A DNA stretch of 64,000 bases from positions 2,532,001-2,596,000 of the forward strand of contig NC_010125.1 of NCBI RefSeq assembly GCF_000067045.1. The letters are read 5' to 3'. Below, in pieces: positions 1 to 8,584 of the stretch. Below the pieces are notes generated by a model. That model was given only the letters and a program-made list of their open reading frames with translations, ran no database searches and was not told the origin of the DNA. The DNA is from Gluconacetobacter diazotrophicus PA1 5. GTDB lineage: Bacteria > Pseudomonadota > Alphaproteobacteria > Acetobacterales > Acetobacteraceae. Each line of letters starts with the position of its first letter. The first letter of the stretch is position 1. The translations under genes and the position numbers were made by a program.

Positions 1-169
1 CAGCATGGTCGGCACCATCGCCGGGGCCGTCATGCTGGGCGCGCTGGCCAATATCCTGCAACTGAACGACGTCAGTGCCGCGATGCAGCTTCTGGCAACC
101 GGCCTGATCATCGTCGGCGCGGCCGGACTGCAGACGTTCGTCGGCGCCGGAAACGGCACGCGCGCGTGA
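1..169 (+). CDS. Sugar ABC transporter permease, C-terminal end (partial)
   Basis: The reading frame is open from the window edge to a TGA at 167-169 and gives about 55 residues. They are hydrophobic and small-residue-rich, with the pattern of the last membrane helix of an RbsC-type inner-membrane permease. The next gene encodes a periplasmic sugar-binding protein, which supports the assignment: permease followed by binding protein is a usual order in CUT2 sugar transporters. The stop overlaps a possible GTG start of the next gene (GTGA at 166-169). The substrate cannot be told from this fragment. Confidence 0.7.
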   Translation, partial: SMVGTIAGAVMLGALANILQLNDVSAAMQLLATGLIIVGAAGLQTFVGAGNGTRA

Positions 170-213
170 AATCATCCGTTGAAACCAAAAACAAGAACAA
201 GAAAGACAAAACG

Positions 214-1173
214 ATGATTGTCAGGATTGCCCCTGTCGTCGGCCTGGCGCTCCTCTTCCCGCTGGCGGCGGCGGCCGCCCCGCTGGCGAAGGAGTGCGGG
301 CCGAACAAGAGCTATGTCATCGGGTTCTCGCAGGCCAACTTCAAGGAACCGTACCGGGCGCACGTGGATCATGAACTTCAGCGCCTGGTGAAGAATTATC
401 CGCAATTCAAGCTCGTCATCGCCGACGGCCAGGCCAACGACAATACCCAGGTCTCGCAGGTCGAGAATTTCCTGACGCAGCAGGTCGATATCCTGTTCGT
501 CTCGGCGTTCGAGGCCGCGCCGCTGACCCCGGCCGTCAGTGCCGTCTACGACAAGGGTATCCCGGTCATCGAACTGGACCGCAGGACGACGGGCGAAAAA
601 TTCACCAGCTTCGTCAGCGGCGATAATCGCGCCATCGCGCATGAAGCGGGCCTGTATGCGGCAAGCCTGCTGCCCGATGGCGGCGACGTCGCGATTCTGG
701 AGGGGCTGCCCAGTTCCTCGCCGGCGATCGAACGGCTGGAGGGCTTCAAGGCCGGGATTTCCACCAACCCCAAGGTGAAGATCATCGCGGTCCAGCCGGT
801 CGACTGGATGCAGGACAAGGCGGTGGAAGTGTTTTCCGCGATGCTGCAGGCCCATCCGGACATCAAGCTGGTCTATACCAGCAACGATCTGGCCGCGGCA
901 GGCGCCTATATCGCGGTGAAGCAGGCCGGCAAGCTCGGCCAGGTCAAGATCATCGGGACCGACGGACTGCCGGGACCATCCGGCGGCATCCGCGCGGTGG
1001 CCGAGGGTCAATGGACGGCGACCTACGTGTACCCCACCGGTGCCGCCGAAGCCCTGGACCTGGCCAAGAAGATCCTGATCGACTGCGCATCGTCCGTCCC
1101 GCGCCTGGTCACGGTGCCGACGCAGCGCATCGATGCGAGCAACGCCAAGGAACTCTACGCCAAGGGGGAATGA
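214..1173 (+). CDS. Periplasmic sugar-binding protein of ABC transporter (RbsB-like)
   Basis: A protein of 319 residues from the ATG at 214. That start gives a textbook signal peptide: MIVR, a hydrophobic stretch, then an Ala-rich cleavage region before PLAKECG. A GTG at 166 would add 16 mostly charged residues in front and looks less likely, although it overlaps the permease stop. The mature part follows the periplasmic-binding-protein type 4 fold: an early VIGFSQANFKEPYR strand, then DGQANDN, a central ELDRRT segment and a late IIGTDGLPGP segment. It would deliver a monosaccharide to the permease encoded just upstream. No ATPase gene is visible in the window, so it presumably lies upstream. 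The substrate is not determined. Confidence 0.85.
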   Translation: MIVRIAPVVGLALLFPLAAAAAPLAKECGPNKSYVIGFSQANFKEPYRAHVDHELQRLVKNYPQFKLVIADGQANDNTQVSQVENFLTQQVDILFVSAFEAAPLTPAVSAVYDKGIPVIELDRRTTGEKFTSFVSGDNRAIAHEAGLYAASLLPDGGDVAILEGLPSSSPAIERLEGFKAGISTNPKVKIIAVQPVDWMQDKAVEVFSAMLQAHPDIKLVYTSNDLAAAGAYIAVKQAGKLGQVKIIGTDGLPGPSGGIRAVAEGQWTATYVYPTGAAEALDLAKKILIDCASSVPRLVTVPTQRIDASNAKELYAKGE

Positions 1174-1181
1174 CCGATTGC

Positions 1182-1187
1182 TCTAAC
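1182..1187. repeat. Target-site duplication of the IS, left copy
   Basis: TCTAAC lies directly outside the left inverted repeat and is repeated directly outside the right one (2232-2237). The right copy supplies both the transposase stop codon and the stop codon of the minus-strand gene that ends at 2233. Confidence 0.8.
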
Positions 1188-1213
1188 TGTTTGGTCCCGG
1201 GATTTGGTGGTGC
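1188..1213 (+). repeat. IS left terminal inverted repeat
   Basis: A 26-bp end starting TGTTTGGTCC and finishing TTGGTGGTGC. It pairs with 2206-2231 with one mismatch (TGTTTG against TGTTTT). Confidence 0.85.
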
Positions 1214-1243
1214 ATTATTTTCACATGAGTGGAAGGATGCGCT

Positions 1244-2236
1244 ATGGGCCAGGTTCACCACGGAAGCGCCACGACGACAGCGGCAGTCCGTCGAGCGATA
1301 CAACATAGTCAAGAGAGCCTGAGGGTTCTGGCGAAACGCTACGGGATCAACCCGAAGACGGTCGCCAAATGGAAGGGGCGGACCGATACGTCGGATCGAC
1401 GCACCGGTCCGAAGGTCGCATCCTCAACCATCCTGTCGACCGAAGAAGAAGCGATCGTTGTGGCCTTCCGTCGCCATACCCTGCTGCCTCTTGATGATTG
1501 CCTTTATGCGCTTCAGGCGACGATCCCGCATCTGACGCGATCTTCCCTGCACCGTTGTTTTCAGCGCCATGGGATCAGCCGCCTGCCCGAGACCGAAGGC
1601 GACAAACCAAGACGGTCGAAGTTCAAGAGTTATCCGATCGGCTATTTTCACATCGACATTGCTGAAGTCCGCACTGAAATGGGGCGCCTTTATCTTCTGG
1701 TGGCGATCGACCGGACCTCGAAATTCGCTTTTGTCCAATTGCACGAGAAAGCGACACGTCGCGTTGCCGGTGACTTCCTGCGTGCTCTGGCCGCTGCGGT
1801 TCCCTACCGCATCCATACCGTGCTGACCGATAACGGCACGCATTTTACCGATCCGGCCGGCAATGGATGGACACCCGAAGACATCAAGGCCATGCGGGCG
1901 GATGGTGTCCTGTTCCGGTGCCACTCTTTTGAACTGGCCTGTGCTGATCTCGATATCGAGCATCGACTGACAAAGCCGCGACATCCCTGGACGAATGGCC
2001 AGGTCGAGAGGATGAACCGCACGATCAAGGACGCCACCGTCAAGCGCTTCTACTACGAAACACATGACCAGTTGCGTCAACACCTCGCCGACTTCGTTAC
2101 CGCCTACAATTTCGCCCGCAGGCTCAAGACCCTGCGCGGCCTCACTCCATATGAATTCATTTGTCAGCAGTGGGAAAAAGAACCATCACGGTTCATACAT
2201 AATCCGCACCACCAAATCCCGGGACAAAACATCTAA
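1244..2236 (+). CDS. IS481-family transposase
   Basis: A DDE integrase-type transposase of 330 residues from the ATG at 1244, which has a GGAAGGA ribosome-binding site six bases upstream. The N-terminal ~60 residues carry a helix-turn-helix (LAKRYGINPKTVAKWKG). The catalytic core shows D138 in YFHIDIAEV, D196 in LTDNGTHF and E255 in GQVERMNRT, the usual triad of this family. The last five codons lie in the right inverted repeat or beyond it. The TAA stop at 2234-2236 is in the flanking target duplication, not in the element, so the length of the protein depends on the insertion site. The gene appears intact. Confidence 0.92.
   Translation: MGQVHHGSATTTAAVRRAIQHSQESLRVLAKRYGINPKTVAKWKGRTDTSDRRTGPKVASSTILSTEEEAIVVAFRRHTLLPLDDCLYALQATIPHLTRSSLHRCFQRHGISRLPETEGDKPRRSKFKSYPIGYFHIDIAEVRTEMGRLYLLVAIDRTSKFAFVQLHEKATRRVAGDFLRALAAAVPYRIHTVLTDNGTHFTDPAGNGWTPEDIKAMRADGVLFRCHSFELACADLDIEHRLTKPRHPWTNGQVERMNRTIKDATVKRFYYETHDQLRQHLADFVTAYNFARRLKTLRGLTPYEFICQQWEKEPSRFIHNPHHQIPGQNI
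2206..2231 (-). repeat. IS right terminal inverted repeat
   Basis: A 26-bp end which, read inward on the minus strand, starts TGTTTTGTCC. It overlaps the last codons of the transposase (HHQIPGQN). Confidence 0.85.
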
Positions 2237-2679
2237 CAGACCAGCACGCTGCCGACCTCACGGCAGGCGGCCTGTGGGGCGCCCTGCCCGTTTTGAATGG
2301 TCCACGACCCGGGTCCGGTCCGCTGGGCGGTGAAGTGCCCGCGCATCGCGGCGGTCTGCCGGTCGATATCGGCCTGCAGGGCCTGCTTCTGGCGCTGTCT
2401 GTCCGGGGGCGTGGTAGCATCGGGCGCAGTTTCCTGCTGCCGGCGCAGGGCATCCAGTTGCGCGCGGTCGCGTTCGATCGCCCGCAGCCCCTGCTGCCGG
2501 GCGGTGAATTCCTGCCGCTGGATTTCCGTCTGCAATTGCATGCGCCGCTGCGCCTGTTCGGCGGGATTGACCCCGCACCCGAACGGCCCGGCTGCGCACC
2601 CCACCTGCGCGCGCGCCGCCGGGATGCCTGACAGAACGATGCCCAGCAGCCCGGCCAGCACCAGCGCGCGCCGGGACAC
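2233..2679 (-). CDS. Small exported Gln/Arg-rich protein of unknown function
   Basis: A protein of 148 residues with a clear signal peptide (MSRRALVLAGLLGIVLSG, cleavage near ARAQ at ~24). A Cys-Gly-rich patch (VGCAAGPFGCG) follows, then about 70 residues of Gln/Arg/Glu-rich sequence likely to form a helix or coiled coil. There is another Cys pair near the C-terminus (CREVGSVLVC). I recognise no family. It starts three bases after the dienelactone hydrolase-like gene ends, so the two are probably cotranscribed with acs. Its stop codon lies in the target duplication next to the IS, so the IS arrived exactly at the end of this gene. Confidence 0.6.
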   Translation of the reverse strand: MSRRALVLAGLLGIVLSGIPAARAQVGCAAGPFGCGVNPAEQAQRRMQLQTEIQRQEFTARQQGLRAIERDRAQLDALRRQQETAPDATTPPDRQRQKQALQADIDRQTAAMRGHFTAQRTGPGSWTIQNGQGAPQAACREVGSVLVC

Positions 2680-2682
2680 GGC

Positions 2683-3498
2683 TTACGGGCCCGGTGCGGC
2701 GAAGCGCGCGGCCAGCCAGCGATGCATCAGGTCGTAGGACTGCCGGGCCGCGGCGGGGTTGTAGCGGCACAGGCCGGTGGGCGCCGTGGCCTCGGTTTCC
2801 GTGAAGCAATGCACGGCGTGGCCGATGACCACGAACTGCCATGGTGTCGGCGTCTGGCCCATCTCGGCCAGGAAGGATGCGAAATCGGGTGACGTCGTCC
2901 GGTCGTCGGCCCCGTTCATCGCCAGGACCGCGGCGTGGATGCCGCGCGCCAGCCCCGGATCGTCGGTCGTCAGGTTGCCGTGGAAAGAGACGACGGCGCG
3001 CACATCCGCCCCGCTGCGCGCCAGGTCCAGCACCGCCGTACCGCCGAAGCAGAAGCCTATGGCCGCCAGCCGCGACAGGTCGATCGGCGCCGTGCCGGCC
3101 AGCGACTTCAGCACCGCCAGCGCCTGCGCCGCACGCCGCCGCATCAGGACCCGATCGCCCATCAGCGGCTTCACCGCCGCCATCGACTGCGCATCGTCGG
3201 TGGGCCGGACCGAGGCACCGTACATGTCCGTCAGCAGGATCACGTAATCCCGCCCCGCGATCATCCGCGCCTTGTCGATGGCGATGGCGTTCACCCCGTG
3301 CCAGTTGGGCACCATGACCAGCCCCGGCCGCCGGGCCGAGACCGCATCGTCATAGATCAGCACGCTTTCGAACCGCGTGCCGTCCAGGGTCCAGGCGACG
3401 GGGCGCGTCACCATGCGCGCCCACGCCCCGCCGGAGGGGGCACATACTGCCGCCACGACCAGGCCCAGCACGGCGAAAAACCGCACGGATCGCATCAT
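2683..3498 (-). CDS. Exported dienelactone hydrolase-family protein
   Basis: An alpha/beta hydrolase of 271 residues from the MMRSV start at 3498, chosen for its strong GGAGGGG site just upstream. An ATG at 3522 overlapping the acs stop (TAATG) would add eight residues but has no good site. A signal peptide covers about residues 1-28. The dienelactone hydrolase nucleophile elbow is GFCFGG with Cys150 as nucleophile, and a late HAVHCFTE segment probably holds the catalytic His. Family members hydrolyse lactones or esters; an exported version would act in the periplasm on an unknown ester. It lies directly behind acs in the same orientation. Confidence 0.8.
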   Translation of the reverse strand: MMRSVRFFAVLGLVVAAVCAPSGGAWARMVTRPVAWTLDGTRFESVLIYDDAVSARRPGLVMVPNWHGVNAIAIDKARMIAGRDYVILLTDMYGASVRPTDDAQSMAAVKPLMGDRVLMRRRAAQALAVLKSLAGTAPIDLSRLAAIGFCFGGTAVLDLARSGADVRAVVSFHGNLTTDDPGLARGIHAAVLAMNGADDRTTSPDFASFLAEMGQTPTPWQFVVIGHAVHCFTETEATAPTGLCRYNPAAARQSYDLMHRWLAARFAAPGP

Positions 3499-3521
3499 TC
3501 CGCCCCTCCCCCAGGCCGCCA

Positions 3522-5459
3522 TTACGCCACCCGCGCAACCTCGGCGATCAGCCGGTCCACGATCGTGGGATCGGCCAGCGTCGACAGGTCGCCCAGCCCG
3601 TCCAGTTCGTGGCAGGCGATCTTGCGCAGCAGCCGCCGCACGATCTTGCCCGACCGGGTCTTCGGCAGGTCGGGCACCAGATAGACGCGCTCCGGCACCG
3701 CGTAGCGCCCCACGCCCCTGGTGACGGCCAGCGCCGCGGCCTCGGCCAGGCCGGGCTCGGCCATGTCGCGCGCGACCGCGAACACCACCAGTCCCTGCCC
3801 CTTCAGGTCATGGGGGATGCCTACCGCCGCGCATTCCACGAAGCGATGGTCGGTGGCCACCACGTCCTCGATTTCGGCCGTGCCGATACGGTGGCCGGAC
3901 ACGTTGATGACGTCGTCGATCCGCCCGGTGATCCAGTAATAGCCGTCGGCGTCGCGCCGCGCCCCGTCGCCCGAGAAATAATAGCCGGGGCTGAAGGTGA
4001 AATAGGTCTGGCGGAACCGCGCATGGTCGGCCCAGATCGTCCGGGCCTGCCCGGGCCAGGATCGTGCCACGCACAGGCAGCCCTCGCCCTCGCCCTCGAT
4101 CACCGCGCCCTTGTCCGTCAGCAGGACGCAGGCTACGCCCGGCAGCGGCAGGGTCGCCGCCCCGGGCTTCTGCGGCACCGCGCCGGGCACCGGGGCGATC
4201 AGGATGCCGCCGGTTTCGGTTTGCCACCAGGTATCGACCACCGGGCAGCGTCCGCGCCCGACCTTCTCGTGAAACCACAGCCACGCATCGGCACTGATCG
4301 GTTCGCCCACGCTGCCCAGCAGGCGCAGGCTGTCCAGCGCGTAGCGGTCCACCACGTCGTCGCCGTCGCGCATCAGCGCGCGGATCGCGGTCGGCGCGGT
4401 GTAGAAGGTCGTGACCTTGTGGGTGTCGATCACCTCCCACCACCGGCCCGGAGCGGGGTGGGACGGCAGCCCCTCGAACAGCACGACGGTGCTGCCATTG
4501 GCCAGCGGGCCGTAGACGACATAGGTGTGGCCGGTGATCCAGCTGATGTCCGCCGTACACCAGAACACGTCGCCCGCCCGGTGATCGAAGACCAGTTCGT
4601 GGGTATAGGACGCCCAGACCATGTAGCCGCCGGTGGTGTGGACCATGCCCTTCGGCTTGCCGGTGCTGCCCGAGGTATAGAGGACGAACAGCGGGTCCTC
4701 GGCCCCCATGATTTCGGCCGGGCAGTCCTCCGCAGCCTGCGCCAGCAGCGGGTTCAGCGGCAGGTCGCGGCCCGCGTGCATCGGTACCGCCGCCCCGGTC
4801 ACGGCCAGGACCAGCACGTGGCGCACCTGCACGCCGTCACGGGCCACGGCGTCGTCCATCGTGGCCTTCAGCGGAATGCGCTTGGCGCCGCGCCGTCCCT
4901 CGTCGGCGGTGATCACCACCACCGCCCCGCTGTTGACCAGGCGGTCGGCCAGCCCTTCCGCCGAGAACCCGCCGAACAGCACGACATGCACCGCGCCGAT
5001 CCGGGCGCAGGCCAGCATCGCGACCACGCCCTCGATCACCATCGGCAGGTGGATCGCCACCCGGTCGCCCCGCCCGACGCCCAGCCCGCGCAGGACGTTG
5101 GCCATCCGGCACACGCGCTGGTGCAGCGCCCGGTAGGTCAGGCGTTCGACCTGTCCCTGATCCTGCCCCTGCCAGATCAGCGCGACCTGGTCGCCCCGCG
5201 TCACCAGGTGGCGGTCCAGGCAATTGGCGCTGGCGTTCAGCGTGCCGTCGGCGAACCAGCGTATCGCCACGTCGCCCCCGAAGGTCGAGGACGACGCGGT
5301 CGTCGGCCGGACCGCCCAGTCGATGCGCCCGGCCTGGTCCAGCCAGAACTGATCGGGATGCTGCGACGCGGCATCGGTCATCTGGCGCAGGCGGGGGGCA
5401 TCGACGGCAGCCTGTGCCGCGAACGAGGGTGGAACGGGAAAGGTCTCTGCGTGTATCAC
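3522..5459 (-). CDS. acs: Acetyl-CoA synthetase (AMP-forming)
   Basis: A 645-residue cytoplasmic enzyme that makes acetyl-CoA from acetate, ATP and CoA, close to the usual ~650 residues. The adenylate-forming family motif YTSGSTGKPKG lies at about residues 260-270, followed by WWQTETGG near 415 and YYFSGDGARRD and GRIDDVINVSGHR near 500-525. Near the C-terminus, PKTRSGKI (about 600) carries the lysine that is acetylated to regulate the enzyme in other bacteria. It neighbours a short-chain fatty acyl regulator, isocitrate lyase and malate synthase, so the block as a whole serves growth on acetate or overoxidation of acetate. The next gene starts within a few bases of its stop. Confidence 0.95.
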   Translation of the reverse strand: MIHAETFPVPPSFAAQAAVDAPRLRQMTDAASQHPDQFWLDQAGRIDWAVRPTTASSSTFGGDVAIRWFADGTLNASANCLDRHLVTRGDQVALIWQGQDQGQVERLTYRALHQRVCRMANVLRGLGVGRGDRVAIHLPMVIEGVVAMLACARIGAVHVVLFGGFSAEGLADRLVNSGAVVVITADEGRRGAKRIPLKATMDDAVARDGVQVRHVLVLAVTGAAVPMHAGRDLPLNPLLAQAAEDCPAEIMGAEDPLFVLYTSGSTGKPKGMVHTTGGYMVWASYTHELVFDHRAGDVFWCTADISWITGHTYVVYGPLANGSTVVLFEGLPSHPAPGRWWEVIDTHKVTTFYTAPTAIRALMRDGDDVVDRYALDSLRLLGSVGEPISADAWLWFHEKVGRGRCPVVDTWWQTETGGILIAPVPGAVPQKPGAATLPLPGVACVLLTDKGAVIEGEGEGCLCVARSWPGQARTIWADHARFRQTYFTFSPGYYFSGDGARRDADGYYWITGRIDDVINVSGHRIGTAEIEDVVATDHRFVECAAVGIPHDLKGQGLVVFAVARDMAEPGLAEAAALAVTRGVGRYAVPERVYLVPDLPKTRSGKIVRRLLRKIACHELDGLGDLSTLADPTIVDRLIAEVARVA

Positions 5460-5584
5460 GGTTTATTCTATTCGCCTGTCATGGCCGGTAGGGAATCCGG
5501 CTTCTTGAATGGGAGGGTATAGACGGTGAATATAACGGTTTCACCCTTGGGAGACGAGCCCATTCCCGCCCCCTTCATGGCAGA

Positions 5585-7012
5585 TCACCCCGGCGGTTCG
5601 GGCGCGAATGTGAACGGCAGCGAATCCCGCTGGTTGACGTCGGGCGCCAACCGGTGATGCAGGGGAGGAAAGGCCCGCGAACGACATTCGGTCCAATCAC
5701 ATAAATGGCAGGATATGCCGACAGGAATCGCCGGCGCCTGTAAATTCAGGCGATCGGAATACACGATTTCGGCAGCGCGGGTGATGTCGCAGCCCATGGC
5801 GACGGCATGAACGGGCTGCACGTCGTTCCAGCCGGTGGAAATGCCCGTCACGGTCCGCGCGAAACACAAAAAGGTCCGGCCGTCGGTGAACTGCGCCACC
5901 TGCGCCTGGATCACGCCGGGGGTGGAAAAGCAGGTATTGGCATTCCATTGCGGGCAGGAATGGCCCTGGCGCGGCACCGGAAAGCCGCAGGCGGAAAAGC
6001 TCTTCGTCATGTTCCCCGCCGGATCGGTCCGCACGAAGAAGAACGGCACCCCGCGTTCGCCGGGTTTCTGCAATGTGGACAGGCGCTGCGCCGCCTGCTG
6101 GTAGGATACGCCGAACCGCGCGGACAGGATGTCCAGATCGTGGCGCAGGGCCGTTGCCGCGGCCAGGAAGGGCGAATAGGGCATCAGCAATGCCGCCGCC
6201 GCGTAGTTCACCAGCCCGATCTGGATGACGATCCGCGCCTCCTGCGTGCTGGGTGCGATATCCTGCAGCAGATGCTCGATCGCGTCGCGTCCCTCGATCA
6301 GCATCAGTTGGAAGGCCAGCTGGAACCCCCGGCTTTCACGCGGCAGCAGATCGGAAAGCTGCAGAAGCCGGCTGTCGGGATCGTAACGGCGGAACGCGCC
6401 GTCCAGGGCCGCGATCCGCACCACGATGCCGTGGTGCTGGCGCAGCCGGGTCGCGATCATGTGGTTGCTTTCCGACGGCGGCAGGGCCTCGCCGTCCGGC
6501 AGCCGCGCCGCGCGGGCCATGTCGGCACGCACCTGTTCGGCCGCCGCCTCCAGTTCCGGGAAGAAGTTCAGCCGCTCGTCATAGACCAGCCGTGCTTCTT
6601 CCTGCGGCAGGATGACCCGCGTGCCGGTCGGCAGCATCAGGCGTGTCGCGTCATGATGGGCGGCACGAAAGGCCTGATGCAGGGTCAGCACCGCCCGCGC
6701 GGCCTCGGGTTGTGCCGCCAGGACCGCGATCTCCTGCGCCGGCACCGCGTGCGCGCCCAGCAGCGGGTCGGACAGGGCCTCGTGCAGCAATCCCCGCAAT
6801 CGCTGTTCGTCCACGCCGGACAGGGCTTCGATGGATACGTCCAGCGCCCGGGTCAGCTTGATCAGCAGCGAGGCCGTGACGCTGCGCTGATCGTGTTCGA
6901 TCAGGTTCAGGTAGCTGGGCGAAATGCCCAGCCGCGTCGCCAGCCCCTGCTGCGACAGGGACCGCTCGGACCGAAGCCGGCGAATGATGTAACCGATGCG
7001 GGTCGGCGCCAT
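5585..7012 (-). CDS. XRE/ScfR-family regulator of acetate and glyoxylate genes (RamB-like)
   Basis: A DNA-binding regulator of 475 residues. Residues ~8-64 form a Cro/CI helix-turn-helix (LSQQGLATRLGISPSYLNLIE). The rest is the long sensor domain of the short-chain fatty acyl regulator family (RamB of Corynebacterium, PrpC-type regulators), including a middle segment PFFFVRTDPAGNMTK. A C-terminal Cys cluster CHLCDWTEC is conserved in the group and may bind a metal or an acyl-CoA. The gene lies between acs and the divergent aceA-glcB pair, the context of a glyoxylate-shunt regulator. Inverted TTTACA/TGTAAA repeats in the shared upstream region are candidate operators. Whether it represses or activates cannot be read from sequence. 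Confidence 0.85.
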   Translation of the reverse strand: MAPTRIGYIIRRLRSERSLSQQGLATRLGISPSYLNLIEHDQRSVTASLLIKLTRALDVSIEALSGVDEQRLRGLLHEALSDPLLGAHAVPAQEIAVLAAQPEAARAVLTLHQAFRAAHHDATRLMLPTGTRVILPQEEARLVYDERLNFFPELEAAAEQVRADMARAARLPDGEALPPSESNHMIATRLRQHHGIVVRIAALDGAFRRYDPDSRLLQLSDLLPRESRGFQLAFQLMLIEGRDAIEHLLQDIAPSTQEARIVIQIGLVNYAAAALLMPYSPFLAAATALRHDLDILSARFGVSYQQAAQRLSTLQKPGERGVPFFFVRTDPAGNMTKSFSACGFPVPRQGHSCPQWNANTCFSTPGVIQAQVAQFTDGRTFLCFARTVTGISTGWNDVQPVHAVAMGCDITRAAEIVYSDRLNLQAPAIPVGISCHLCDWTECRSRAFPPLHHRLAPDVNQRDSLPFTFAPEPPG

Positions 7013-7026
7013 GGCGATTTACTCTT

Positions 7027-7093
7027 TTTACAAATATTCAAAACAGTATGTAAATAATTTTACACCATTCATGATACGCTATCCTGTTTTACA
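7027..7093. promoter_or_regulatory. TTTACA/TGTAAA repeat array in the scfR-aceA divergent promoter
   Basis: Within an AT-rich 108-bp gap between divergent genes there are four half-sites: TTTACA at 7027-7032, TGTAAA at 7049-7054, TTTACA at 7059-7064 and TTTACA at 7088-7093. The second and third form a 16-bp inverted repeat with a 4-bp spacer. The array lies where an ScfR/RamB-type protein would act on aceA and on its own gene. This is inference; no binding data are available. Confidence 0.5.
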
Positions 7094-7156
7094 TGGCATA
7101 TCATTATCCCTTCTCATTAAATGATGGAACAGACGATCGAAAAGGGAGATCCGTCA

Positions 7157-8464
<1,308 letters not shown>

Positions 8465-8584
8465 TGAACCGGCGGCCGGGGGCGGCCGGGCCGCGTGCCC
8501 GGCCGCCGAACCCGACCGCAGACCCGACCACAGACCAGACACCGGAAGACAGACCCGAAAAAGGGCCCGAAAAGGGGAAAGACC

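Larger units (their letters stand above)
1188..2231 (+). mobile_element. Complete IS481-type insertion sequence, 1044 bp
   Basis: The element is bounded by 26-bp imperfect inverted repeats, 1188-1213 and 2206-2231. The left end begins TGTTTGGTCC and the right end, read inward, TGTTTTGTCC; the rest of each repeat matches. It is flanked by a direct repeat TCTAAC at 1182-1187 and 2232-2237, read as a 6-bp target duplication. One transposase gene fills it. It sits in what would otherwise be a gap of about 11 bp between two convergent genes and interrupts neither. The intact ends, matching duplication and open transposase suggest a recent insertion. Confidence 0.9.

Noticed and set aside
3609..5522. 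A plus-strand open frame of about 640 residues opposite acs
   Set aside because: Shadow of acs with no family look.
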